A stretch of DNA of 17,250 bases from Acanthaster planci (Eukaryota; Echinodermata; Asteroidea; Valvatida; Acanthasteridae). The first letter of the stretch is position 1; each line of letters starts with the position of its first letter. Location: the NCBI RefSeq assembly GCF_001949145.1, contig NW_019091428.1, positions 1,030,324-1,047,573 on the forward strand. The letters are read 5' to 3'. Shown here in pieces: positions 1 through 9,526 of this stretch. The notes under the pieces are model-generated. The model was given only the letters and a program-made list of their open reading frames with translations. It had not been told where the DNA came from and did no database searches. A program made the position numbers and the translations under genes.

Positions 1-2627
1 ATCGCAGGCAAGACCGGAATTCGAAGGCAGAGAAACCGTCGGGAACAGCAGTGGACGGCGGTTGGGCGTGGCTTGTGTGCTTGGGCGCCCACCTGGGTCA
101 AATGGTAACCGTGGGTTATTTCACTTCTCTTGGCGTCCTGTACATCGAGTGGAAGGAGCACTTCGACACCTCGGCAACAGCTAGCAGCTGGCTTCTCAGT
201 CTACCCTGGTTGACTGTTTCAGTACTTAGTGAGTAAAGCAGTCATTATTTGAACCTGGTAATGCTCATGGATCAGTTAATGTCGGGTGTCTAATAGAATC
301 CATTTTGACAAGGATGAATACGATCAATACACGATGAAAGGGTTTTGAATCAATGAGTAATCCTGTTTCCAACAACATGACACTTCAGCATTCCTCTTGC
401 CAGTTTAAATCCTGTTGCACTACCAATTTCACGACCCTGGAGAATTGATGTTAGTCCTGGGACCTTTCCACGTCCTGGTTAAATTTACGGAATCAATACA
501 CACCGGATACGGGCGTTTCACAATAGTGCGCCAACAAGAGTTTGCAACGCGTTGGCCAATCACAATGCGCGAAATCTGTCGACCCAGTGGGCGTTTGGAA
601 AGGGTCGGTAGATTTCGCGCATTGTGATTGGCCAACGTGTTGCAAACTCTTGGTGGCACATTATTGTGAATCGGCCGTATTATACGAGCATCAATGAAAA
701 AAAGAAGAATACCATTCTTGATCACATCCTAGGTCTCATCATCGGTGCTCTAGCCCAACGTCTTGGTGTCCGTAGACTGGCCATGGTCGGTGGCGCGTTG
801 ATAGGACTTGCTACCATTCTTGGATCGTTCGCCACTGATATATGGCAGCTGTACCTCTGTGGCGTGTTATCAGGTAGGAGGGCATTGGATTTTTCTACGA
901 ACAGTTCGTGTTGATTGAAAAGACCGTAGATATGCTGGATATTTCTCTATTTTGCATTTTCCCACTCCGTCCAAATTCCTCTCTTAGCGCTCAATTGTGA
1001 CATTCAAGCACCGGCTTTTACTCTCCCAAACCGATGTCTCAAATGTGTCTTCTTTGTTCTTGATTTAGGTACAGCAGCGTCGCTGTTATTACCGACAGGT
1101 ATCATTATGATCACACAGTACTTCAAGAAACGCTACGCCTTGGCCATTGGTCTAAATTTTCTCGGTGGCACCGTGGGCCAGATGGTTTTCCCTCCGTTGA
1201 TTCGCTTGCTGATCGCTAATTACGGGTGGAGAGGTGCCATGTTTATCCTTGGAGCCATTAAAATGAATTCAGCCGTCGGGAGTGCGCTTTTTCGACCCAA
1301 AGTAAAGACTGAGCCTGTCAGTGATTCGCGACGGCAAACCAGCCTTGAGATGGAGGTTATGCAGGGTGGGGAAAGCACAGAATCGGAAAACCGGAATGGT
1401 TCTCAGGAAAAATGGGCTTTTCTCAAAGTCTTCACTCGTGTCCCGTTCGTGCTCTGCCTTGCCGCAGTCTTCTTTTATGCCTTGGGGTGGGTGACTCATC
1501 TGTCGCATCTCCCATCGCGGGCCAAGGAAGCTGGGTCGACCGAAGACCAAGGCGCCTTACTACTGACGATCTTCGCCGTCGTCTCCATGACCACGAGGAC
1601 GGCACACGGCTGGTTCGTAGACAAAGGGTACATCGGCAGCTTTCAGCTCCAGTTCGGATGCCTGGCAGGAGCTGCTCTGGCGACTTCCCTTAATCCGGTA
1701 TCAGACAGTTACGGCTTCCTGGTTAGTTGTGCAGTTCTGCTGGGTGCTTGCCTGGGTATAGCATCTCCTTTAATGAACGTCATCTTGAAGACATTGGTCA
1801 CTGAAGCAGAGATCCCGTCAGCTATGAGCTGGTTCGTGGCAGTGTTCGCTGTCGCCAATGGAACCGGCTCGGTGGTCGCAGGTAAATATCTGTTTAGAAA
1901 ATTTGAATCTTAAAAAATTGCATGCCTGTTTTTGTTTCCTACGACTCTGGATCTCGATCGTAGGTCCGAACGCTGGTTCGCACTATCCACCAGTCTGGTT
2001 ATGGTGTCAGTGAAACGACAAATGACTGATCGAGATTTGGGTCCGTGTGAAACAAGAAGGGTCTTCCTACCAATGTTCCAGGAGGTCTAAAATCAAACAA
2101 TGTAATGAATGAAATTCAAGATGACAAAACTTGTCTGATAAAAATGATGCATGAAATCGGAGGAAAAGGGAGCCGGTGCACACATGACCATCATGTCAAA
2201 ACTCCAATATCTTATCATGGTCAAAATTATCATTTATGTCGGGTTGCAGAGTCGGTATGTAGATTGTAACTTTTTTGTTGAGTGCATTTTGGACTTCCAC
2301 AACAGTAGGAAACCGATTTGATTTTGATTGGAAAGTTGGTCAAGCAAAATGAGAGCTGAGTATTTCTGCTTTTTCTGAAGATGAATAGTTTACTGAATAT
2401 GTGACGTCCGGTGCTTTTCTTTCGTCCAAGGTAAAATCTATGACATAACTGGAGGGTACACGGTAACCTATCTGACAGGCGGCGGCTTCTTCGTAGCATC
2501 ACTGTCATTGCTGGTGCTTGTCTCCATCCTCAAGAGACGCAAAAAGCGCAGAGCCAACTACACAAGAAGAACCCGAAATGCAGGGCCGGGCTACAGGCCC
2601 AACTACCTCCTCTATCGACGAGAATGA
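1..2627 (+). CDS. Monocarboxylate transporter-like protein (SLC16/MCT family), 5'-partial, 4 exons
   Basis: Exons read as 1-228, 733-873, 1069-1881 and 2431-2627 (TGA stop at 2625). Introns begin GT and end AG at 229-732, 874-1068 and 1882-2430, and each splits a codon after its first base (phase 1). About 459 residues are visible, near full length for the family. No ATG is present in the first visible exon, so the start lies upstream of the window. Family marks: the DGGWAW signature opening TM1, a YFKKRYALAIGL segment before TM5, the NYGWRGAMFILG motif, a 45-residue hydrophilic loop between TM6 and TM7, and a last exon opening KIYDITGGYTV. The protein ends in a short basic tail (KRRKKRR). 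MCT-type proteins are 12-helix plasma-membrane carriers of monocarboxylates or related solutes; the substrate cannot be read here. In TM8 the Arg is kept (TTRTAHGW), but the position four residues earlier, Asp in proton-coupled MCT1, is Ser. Confident on family, not on subtype. Confidence 0.9.
229..732 (+). other. Transporter intron (phase 1) hosting a palindromic element
   Basis: The donor is GTGAGT at 229 and the acceptor is CCTAG ending at 732. Joining A at 228 to GT at 733 restores a Ser codon and continues the TM2 region in frame. The palindromic repeat at 507-680 occupies about a third of the intron. Confidence 0.8.
507..680. repeat. Palindromic foldback/MITE-like element, copy A
   Basis: The left arm (507-576) and right arm (611-680) are 70 nt each and differ at about 6 positions when one is reverse-complemented. 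Pairing continues partly inward (CGACCC near 581-585 with GGGTCG near 602-607), leaving a small centre. The arms carry GTTGGCCAATCACAATGCGC. No long open frame is encoded, so this is a non-autonomous element. The same family occurs at 15222-15398. The centre of this copy (about 583-604) reverse-complemented matches the centre of the other with about 2 differences in 22, so the two copies lie in opposite orientation. I see no clear target-site duplication; shared ends appear to be near ATACGG...CCGTAT. Confidence 0.85.
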
Positions 2628-5200
2628 CGTCACTGGACTAGATGAAAGGCCGTCGCCATTTAACATTTAGTTACATGGCACGCGTGTAGGGAGTGTCTTT
2701 CTCTCAAGAGGGATGTTCCTTCTCCGGACGGGTGGACAGAATATCCTGGTTTACCATTCTGTCATTAAAATTGTTTATCTCTGGAGGTATTGTACCCATC
2801 TAGGAGATCGTATCCCTTGTCTCAATGAATATTTTTTCCCCATGATGCTCTGCCCCTATGTTGAAACTAAAAAGGATTCATTCATAACGAGCAGTGTGTA
2901 TTCTGTTATACACAATTGGTTTGTACGCGTATGGGACAATGAGCTTTGGCGTACCTAGGTTTTGTTTTGGGGGAGGGTGGATCGTGCGAGGAGGGATCAG
3001 GGGAGGGGAGGGGGAAATTTGGCCACCCCCCCATGACTCCACCTCATTTCCCTTTCCTTTGGATCCACCCTTTGGGCTCAGTTTTAAAAAGACGAAAAGC
3101 ATAAAGACGAACCATGTTGGCGCCAAAGCCTGCCCGAGGTACCGTAGAAGCTCCTCCTCTATTGTACCCGTCTGCTTTGCCTGATCACTGTACCTCCTTT
3201 TCCTTGGTACTTTGTCCTTGGTGGGAACCAGCTGTATCTTTGCATTTGTTTATAGCGTTAAAGACTGTGGTATTTTTATTAAGTGTTTTCCAAAATCTAA
3301 ATTACTAACAGTAGCTTCGTAAAATCTCTTAAGGAATTATTTGAGTTCTTTAAATTTACCGTACAAAGATCGATAGGCGACTACATGCACACAATTACGT
3401 GCCTTGAGTAGTGACCCTGAACACATGTGTAGGTTGCTATAATGAATAATTATCACCCTGGAGTATGAACCAGTCGTACAATTTGCATAAAATTCGTTGG
3501 TGATTCTCATAATGTTGTGTACATATCTGAAAACAAATTCTTCAGTTAATTGGATGGTCTGTCATCCGCAAGCTGGGGACAAGGCATCAAGCGTCCCTAC
3601 GCCAATACACTTAGGCGATACGTGTCAATTGCGTGTCGAGAACAAAATCAGAGCGACATTCTTGTAGTACCGAGTCTAAACATTATACGGGCACTGGGAA
3701 CTATGCTCCGCCCAGCCTGTCTACGTCAACAAGTCACGCCTCATCCACAACCTTACTCTCTGACGAGAATTCAAAAGCAGGATTGCCACACGAGAAATTT
3801 CTCCTACTTGAAGTGCTTTCGCTCCAGAACTCGGCTGTCACATGCCTGTTCGTCTTGTAACTTGGCATGTATGTAAAGACACAGTTATCAGTTTCAAATA
3901 ATTACAATTCAATGTGACTCCGGGTTTTCTAAGTTACTTCTGTCACGCAATGAACTGTAAATTCTATCAAACGAGTCATTACGTGTTGGATACCCAAGGG
4001 ATCTGTGCTAGGCCCTTTATTCTTGCTTTGTCTTATTCATCATTTGTCTGTCCTATATTTCATCGTTGTCGTCTGTCTATACGTTGGGGTACAACAGCCT
4101 TCCTGCTTAATCTTAAACTTAAATGTTGTCATGTAATTTATCAAATGTATAATCCTGTTTTACGTAAAGTTATTCAGTCAATTTAATGGCCAGATATATT
4201 CAGTACTTAAGTAATGCGAACGTGTTTGGGTTACATTGTAAAGAATAACAGCATTGAAATAAACAATGCATCATCGTCATCATCTAACTGGTCAACGGAA
4301 AATGAATACATTAATTAGGCTGTCCAGTCTCGGGGAAATGTCCGTTGCAAGAAGAACGGCATGTCCCAATTTTCAACAAAATTGGTGGTAAAACTGCTGG
4401 AAGGTGCTACGGCGTGGCACTTGTTGCAACGACACTGGAGAAAAGGCTGGGGGCGCATTCCACCCGGCTCTTTTAGGGTTAAACATTTAACCCAAGAACT
4501 CTTTCCAAGCACTTCCAGCCGCGATCCTGCCAATGTACGTGCACACACAGCGTACCACAGTCTCATCGATTTTTGAATTGGTTTCACTGTCGGTCGAAGT
4601 CTGCGGTTACAGGCAGATTAATTATGCATCTCCTTGTTCGACTTCGTCTCTGTATTGTAAAAGTGATCCATTGTAACATCGACCACAGCATTTCATTTGT
4701 GAATCCAATATTAGAGGGCATCATCCCAACAATTTCAAATTGCTGGTTAGCAGTTTATATTGAGTCTGATTCTCTGAGCGGGCTTAACTGTCCCTCAAAT
4801 TGGACATTCTAGAAATGAAGCACAACTTTCCAAACCTTTTCTTACATCTGCGTAGCTCTGAATAGGGGAGGCTCTCGAATTTATTTCTCGAAGGCCCTGG
4901 GCCCAGCGCCCACTGTGTGCCAATACCGGCCCCAACTTGTGGCACATGCAGCATGCAGCACATGCAGGTTTACTGCACAGATGACAACTTTGCGGACTAG
5001 TGGCGTTGAAATACCACTAAAATTGCGTTCCTAGAGCTGTCGACAGCCGTGAAAAAATGGATTAAACGTACGAGACACAAAACAGCACTAGTCAACGGAG
5101 ATGAAAAGTGTGCCACATTTTACTTCCCTTAGGAGACGAGGCCCCAGTTTTTTTTGGTCAGCGGTTCCTTGTAGCAACTTGTCACTCGCTCGCAGAATTC
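2628..5200. other. Transporter 3' flank / intergenic stretch
   Basis: The stretch begins with the presumed 3' UTR of the transporter. An ATTAAA lies at 2764 and an AATAAA at 4258-4263. The latter sits in the loop of a 6-bp hairpin (GCATTG/CAATGC), but it is 1.6 kb from the stop codon, so its use is unproven. A G-rich/C-rich foldback lies at 2969-3070. A perfect 8-bp hairpin (CCAATTTT/AAAATTGG) lies at about 4366. Near 4945-4965 the word CACATGCAG is repeated. Open frames of 60-110 codons here (for example 3550-3876 and 4361-4576) show no family I recognise and no coding-like pattern, so I do not call genes. Confidence 0.5.
2969..3070 (+). repeat. G-rich tract with G-quadruplex potential and a C-rich partner
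   Basis: Runs of three or more G lie at 2969-2973, 2975-2977, 2993-2995, 3000-3003, 3005-3008 and 3010-3014. The last four fit the G3+N1-7 pattern (loops of 4, 1 and 1). A C/T-rich stretch follows (3024-3070). The outer words GGGTGGATC (2975-2983) and GATCCACCC (3062-3070) are exact reverse complements. In RNA the tract could form either a quadruplex or a long imperfect hairpin. Confidence 0.5.
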
Positions 5201-5207
5201 AATCCCA

Positions 5208-5325
5208 GCAGCGTTCGGATCAGGATTCCAAGGTAGAGAAACGGTCCGGAAGAGCAGTGGACAGCGGCTGGCCGTGGATGGTGTGCTTGGGCGCCCACCT
5301 GGGCCAAATGGTAATCGTAGGCTAT
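5208..5325 (+). pseudogene. Duplicate fragment of the transporter's first visible exon
   Basis: The stretch aligns along its length with bases 1-119: first the linker (DSKVEKRSGRAV here, NSKAEKPSGTAV there), then DSGWPWMVCLGAHLGQMVIVGY against DGGWAWLVCLGAHLGQMVTV. Similarity stops after the GGCTAT at 5325, where GTATTA follows and the rest of TM1-TM2 is missing. The DGGWAW signature has changed to DSGWPW. Later transporter exons are not seen downstream of it. Upstream, the same frame is open to an ATG at 5101, and splice-acceptor-like AGs lie near 5180 and 5209. It could be a dead tandem duplicate or, less likely, a short alternative exon spliced out at GTATTA. Confidence 0.75.
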
Positions 5326-6424
5326 GTATTAGTGCAAGTTTATAAACTCACATATTTTGTTTAGCAGTTGAAAGCCGCTGTCAGTTTTTATGTGCTCTAC
5401 CATCCATAATCCAATAAACGTACTGAAGCACACGGTGACAAATGTAAACACGAGTGCTTTTCCTTTTGAGCATAAAGAACATTTTCACAGTCAACGAACT
5501 GGCAGTCTTAACTTTGCACAGAACCTCCAGATGAACGTTGCTCCCTGAAATGACATTAATGGAAAAGCGCCCTCGTTTTGGGGGAAAATCTTTAACAATC
5601 CTAAATACAATAATTGCACGACACATGTTCCATGTACAACTGTAAAAATGCTGAGCAAATATTTTGCTTAAGGCTTGGTACAGGGTCGCTGAACTGTTAA
5701 CGGATCATTGGCATGGTTTGCTTGCAGGCTGCATGGCTGGAACGCGAGCTTGGCTTCCTATGACTTCCTCCTCTAGCCTCTTCATATAAGATCCGGCCAG
5801 CTTAAGTTTAAGTGTCCATTCTCGCTTGGACAGACGCAGAGAAGATGTCCCCCACACCCGTCCCGACTGACAATATCTTCAACGCCCTGTGATTACTAGC
5901 AGTGACTCAAAACACCGACTGGACAAAGACAAGCAAATTTGGCTGGAAAAAAAGAAACTACGTACAACGGTTGAGATACTGGTGTCAAACTTTTTCAACA
6001 TAGGCTATGAGTAGATACCAAAACCAACTGTAGGATCCACGTTGTGTAACAGATGCAAGTCAGCCACAGATTTAAGCGGAATACATGTAGTATATTCTAC
6101 ACTTAATGCGATAAACTAATGGTATATATAATAATATTATAACATGACGCTCAAAAATGCAACAGTCTGCTACATCTCCACAAAAGAACAAAATCTTTCG
6201 TGCTTTGAGAATCAGCAATGTTGAAGCTGATTTACACCTTACTCTAGGTTTACACAGACCAGCCACAAGATTGCAACGGTCAGGGGGTCTACCGTGATGT
6301 GCCTCCATGCAGCGCACATATCTTTACAGTTGGAGCATGATTTCCCCCCTCAAACCGTGCCTTGCAAATCAGCTATACAAAACGGGTCACTTGGGATCAA
6401 GGTCAGTTGACTAAATTTTCTCCG
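5326..6424. other. Intergenic stretch upstream of sulfotransferase-like copy 1
   Basis: No gene is recognised. A TATA-like word (CATATAAG) lies near 5783 and is followed by a 15-codon ATG frame starting at 5845, too short to call. The segment 6176-6232 resembles 10590-10642 (shared CACAAAAGAA and TGCTTT-AGA words), which suggests that the tandem duplication unit begins at or before about 6170. Confidence 0.4.
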
Positions 6425-6533
6425 ATAAAGGTCACCCCAACTCTGGAATCAATGCATTGAGCAGTTCTGGGCAGTGCATGTTGGCCATCGCCATAACAGC
6501 TGCTTTAGATAAACTTTGCCACTGGCCCCATTG
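6425..6533. repeat. Conserved ~100-bp block, copy 1 of 3
   Basis: The block aligns with 15811-15926 and 11208-11307, sharing words such as ACTCTGGAATCAATG, AGCAGTT and AGTGCATG. It lies about 440 bp before the ATG of sulfotransferase-like copy 1. On the minus strand it reads SKAAVMAMANMHCPELLN followed by ALIPELG and a stop. The other copies give related minus-strand readings. Its role is unknown. Confidence 0.7.
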
Positions 6534-6559
6534 TTAATTACACGAGGGAATATCGCTGT

Positions 6560-6862
6560 ACAGTACTTGCACAGTACAGGTGTACATGTATATGTGGTTT
6601 AGTGTACAGTCATCAAAACCGCTGTGTAGGCCTACCTCCAGTCTCATTCTTGGACAACTGTGTCAGGCAGACACTGATCGGCTCCAACATCTTACACCAG
6701 ATCGTTGTGCAGTTTCTGATGATAGAAAGCTTGTTGATTTGTGAAAGGTGAAAGGTTGGTTCTCGTTTGGCCGTCATATACTGAACCCGGGATATTCATC
6801 ATGTCCGTTTAATTGTTCGGTTGCTCTCTTTCAGGTATTTCCTGCCACGTGAGGAAAGCAAA
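6560..6862 (+). promoter_or_regulatory. 5' flank / leader of sulfotransferase-like copy 1
   Basis: This stretch resembles 15950-16223 upstream of copy 4: a TACATGTA-rich part, CATCAAAAC-GCTG, GTGAAAGGTTGGTTC and GGGATATT are shared in order. A strong acceptor (pyrimidine tract plus TTTCAG, ending at 6833) lies 29 bp before the ATG, so the leader is probably spliced, with the non-coding first exon farther upstream. I could not place the first exon or transcription start. Confidence 0.5.
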
Positions 6863-7756
6863 ATGGCCGATGACCTCCAACGTGTGTTTCTCTGGGGTCT
6901 ATCTCGAAGCATGTCGACGGCCCTGCTGAAGTGTCTAAGCTACGCCGACGGAATTCAAATTGTGAACCAGCCCTATGCATCTGCCTTCTACGATGGACCC
7001 GAAGCGGTACGGCCAGAGCCCAATCCTAATGACAAACTTTTGACCCAAATTGTAGTAGAATGTGACAAAATTGCAAGAGAGAGTGAAACGGCAGAGGTGG
7101 AGGGAATAGCGTCGTCTCTCATGACAATGGAGTGGATCAGGGACAATCTCTTACAAGCCTCTTATCCCGACAGGAAGCTTCTGCTTTGTCGAGATCAAGC
7201 TCATTACCTGAATGGCCGATATGACATGCTGCCTCACGGTTTCAAGTATAGCTTTCTCATTCGGCATCCCTACAAAGTATTCCGTTCTTTGAGGAAGCTT
7301 CTCACCGATACTTGGGGTGATTTTCCCGATATGCGCTCTTTGCCTTCGCTGGCGTTTCCTCCGGGAGGCGGCTTTAAAGAGCTCTTCGAGTTGGTACAGT
7401 ACGTCAAGGAGAACTTCGACCCTCGTCCCACCATCATTGACGCCGACGATCTGCTGCAGGATCCAGCGGGGATCCTGTCCATTTACTGTGCCAGGATGGG
7501 TATCCCGTACACCAGCAAGCTGTTATCTTGGAAGGCGGGTCATGAAATCACCAGCACATGGCTAATGAGTAAAGGCGTCTCGGTGGCCAACAAATGCCAA
7601 GGCTTTTACAGGCGTGCCTTCGAGAGCGAGCGGTTTGGGAAGCCTACCCCTATGCCAGACCCAGCAAGTCTCCCGGAAGATGTGCGGGCATGTGCTGAAA
7701 TGAGCATGGAGTATTATGAAAGCCTGCATCGCGAGAGAGTCATAGCATCCGTATAG
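6863..7756 (+). CDS. Sulfotransferase-like P-loop protein, tandem copy 1 (intact, 297 aa)
   Basis: This is a single-exon frame starting MADDLQRVFLWG. The ATG at 6863 is chosen because all three intact copies begin at the equivalent place and because upstream in-frame codons run into a splice acceptor. Residues 12-24 (GLSRSMSTALLKC) match the 5'-phosphosulfate loop position of the sulfotransferase fold. FLIRHPYKVFRS (131-142) matches the 3'-phosphate loop, with Arg134 and Ser142 eight residues apart as in known PAPS-binding enzymes. DADDLLQDPAGIL (193-205) followed by GIPY resembles the usual late helix. No signal peptide or membrane helix is visible, so it is probably cytosolic. Related stand-alone proteins are often named branched-chain-aminotransferase-like by annotation pipelines because plant fusions carry this domain, but no aminotransferase domain is present here. 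Sulfonation of a small molecule is inferred; the substrate is unknown. Confidence 0.85.
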   Translation: MADDLQRVFLWGLSRSMSTALLKCLSYADGIQIVNQPYASAFYDGPEAVRPEPNPNDKLLTQIVVECDKIARESETAEVEGIASSLMTMEWIRDNLLQASYPDRKLLLCRDQAHYLNGRYDMLPHGFKYSFLIRHPYKVFRSLRKLLTDTWGDFPDMRSLPSLAFPPGGGFKELFELVQYVKENFDPRPTIIDADDLLQDPAGILSIYCARMGIPYTSKLLSWKAGHEITSTWLMSKGVSVANKCQGFYRRAFESERFGKPTPMPDPASLPEDVRACAEMSMEYYESLHRERVIASV

Positions 7757-8859
7757 AGAGAAGGTCGACCCATGATATGGAATCCCGGCGGCCCGATTGA
7801 TGCCTCACAATTTCGAGAAGCAATGTAACAGTTGACCACACCGATTTCTGTAACTTTGTTGATACCAAATAGCAAGAAATGTCAATTGTGCCAACAGGGA
7901 CGACTACGTGTGGTAATTTGTAGTTGTCAGCTCTCAAAGGATAACTACGACATAAAAAGGAGTAGTTGTTGATATTCTTTGCCTTATGCGTCTGAACAAA
8001 AAAAAATTCTTTAAGTACCAAACTTTCATGTTTGTTCTCGTCCATTATCAGGGGCTAATGGCATTTGGGATCATTCTGAATAAGTGGATTATCGACAAGA
8101 GAGTTTTATTTACTGATATCCATCCTGGGTGTTAAACTGCAAATAACTCCAAGATGTTGTAGAGTTTGGAAAAGTCAATGTTTACAAATATTGAAAAAGA
8201 AATCAGAGAGATTGGCTCTTTATTTTGTGCGAACCAATTTTGAAAGGAAAAGTCCACGATTCAGCATATAAATATGTACCTGGAAAGAAGCGACACGTTT
8301 ACCATGAGTTAAGCAAGGAACTTTAAATCTGCAAGATGAGAAACAACGAAGGGAGCGAGGCAGTTACTTCTCTGTTATCTTGGTACAATCATCTTTTTAT
8401 TTCGGAAAAAAAGGTTCAAGCGACATCAGGAGCTTTGCGGATAGCAAATGCTGTGTGTTGATCAGCATTATCTTGGAAGTTTTTACGAAGTGATGAAACT
8501 TGGGAAATGGATAATTTTTTGTTAGGGAGCTTTTCGGTCCATTCATAACAACTGACTCAAAAAAATCACAAATATTTGAGGGAAAACGCGGTTTTCTTTC
8601 TTATCAATAGTAAACAAACATTTGACAAAAAGCTCGGTCTCCGTGTTTTATACAAGATTAGTGATCAAAAGTCGCCTTGTTGGCATAAACATAAATTTTA
8701 AAAAGCAATCGATAACCTTTTGAACCAGATCGTTTTAACAGGCAGGTAGAAAACTGAAAATAATAGCACTATCACTTGATCCAAATTTGTTACATGCCAA
8801 CTTATCCGTCCCGAGCTGAAGTGCACCCCCCAATCGGCGAAAGAAAGACCAATGGTTAC
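7757..8859. other. 3' UTR and intergenic stretch after copy 1
   Basis: The first ~90 bases (to about 7840) match the sequence after the stop of copy 4 (GGTCGACCC, GGCCCGA-TGATGCCTCACAATTTCGA), which shows that the duplication included the 3' UTR. The rest is AT-rich with no recognised gene. The first AATAAA I see after the stop is at 8911-8916, about 1.15 kb downstream, so the true poly(A) site is uncertain. Confidence 0.5.
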
Positions 8860-9160
8860 AAGCGGGTTCTTGCACGCGTTCTGTGCATACGCAAAGACCA
8901 CACAAACCGGAATAAATTAGTTACGCGTGCTCAGCGTCAAACGCGCATATTCTTGCTCGCTTCATTGCGCGCCTATGCCGTAAGTACCAAAAAGACTGCG
9001 CCCTCTTTTGTTCCGCTCAGAGCGGATACGGTACTGTAAATTGCCAAAAGCACGCGCATATCAGGCTTAAAAACGCCCGTGCAATGCTACCGGTACCGTA
9101 GTTATGGCGTCTCCCCGAATTAGTCTATATAAATGAATGTAGCGACAGCGATTCAACAGG
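8860..9160 (+). promoter_or_regulatory. CpG-rich, TATA-containing candidate promoter of copy 2
   Basis: From about 8867 to 9110 CG dinucleotides are much denser than in the AT-rich sequence on either side (for example GCACGCGTTC, TTACGCGTGC, ATTGCGCGCC). The block ends just before a TATATAAA at 9126-9133, about 400 bp before the ATG of copy 2. A transcription start near 9155 is inferred. This segment is not shared with copies 1 or 4. Confidence 0.45.
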
Positions 9161-9426
9161 TTTGTCTATAATTAGCAGGGTTTTACGCAGTGCACGTGAC
9201 AGGAGCCATTGCATTGTTGAACTTTGTACCGAAATGCCGCACTCGTATACCAGTGTTCATACTCAACCTGCACAACATTCTAGGCCCATCCTACTCTTCC
9301 ACACTAAATCATGTGAAACTGAATGGCAGGGTTGGACCTTTCTAGGCGAGATCGTTGTGTATTTGACCAACAAACTGGAGCGGTGTCCCACATATGAGGG
9401 TAGGCCTCGTGTATCTGTAATCTGAA

Positions 9427-9489
9427 GTAAGTTGGACGTTGATTGTAGTCGTCACCCCGGCCACTGCAACACAACGTGCGTGTTTTCAG
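9427..9489 (+). other. Candidate short leader intron of copy 2
   Basis: GTAAGT at 9427 is a strong donor, and TGTTTTCAG ending at 9489 is a strong acceptor 38 bp before the ATG. The resulting 63-nt intron would lie wholly in the 5' leader. The acceptor position corresponds to the one before copy 1; the donor is inferred. Confidence 0.4.
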
Positions 9490-9526
9490 GTACCGTATTC
9501 TGTGCAAATTATACCGCGCAGCAGCA

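Noticed and set aside
3550-3876. 108-codon + strand open frame
   Set aside because: Starts at a TTG, has no recognisable domain, and a second overlapping frame is equally open; treated as chance.
4315-4587. Overlapping + and - strand frames of 71 and 90 codons
   Set aside because: No recognisable family on either strand and no splice or repeat context to support a gene.
5838-5892. Short ATG frame after a TATA-like word near 5783
   Set aside because: Only 15 codons, no homologous counterpart before copy 4, no supporting splice donor.
6821-6862. In-frame extension of sulfotransferase-like copy 1 upstream of the ATG
   Set aside because: It begins at a TTG inside a pyrimidine tract/CAG splice acceptor, and the extension is not conserved in sequence in copies 2 and 4.
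7270-7482. Minus-strand and alternate-frame open readings inside the sulfotransferase-like genes
   Set aside because: They mirror the strongly constrained + strand frame and recur only because the parent genes are similar.
9476-9526. In-frame extension of copy 2 upstream of the ATG at 9527
   Set aside because: It crosses the TTTTCAG acceptor; homology among copies starts at the ATG.
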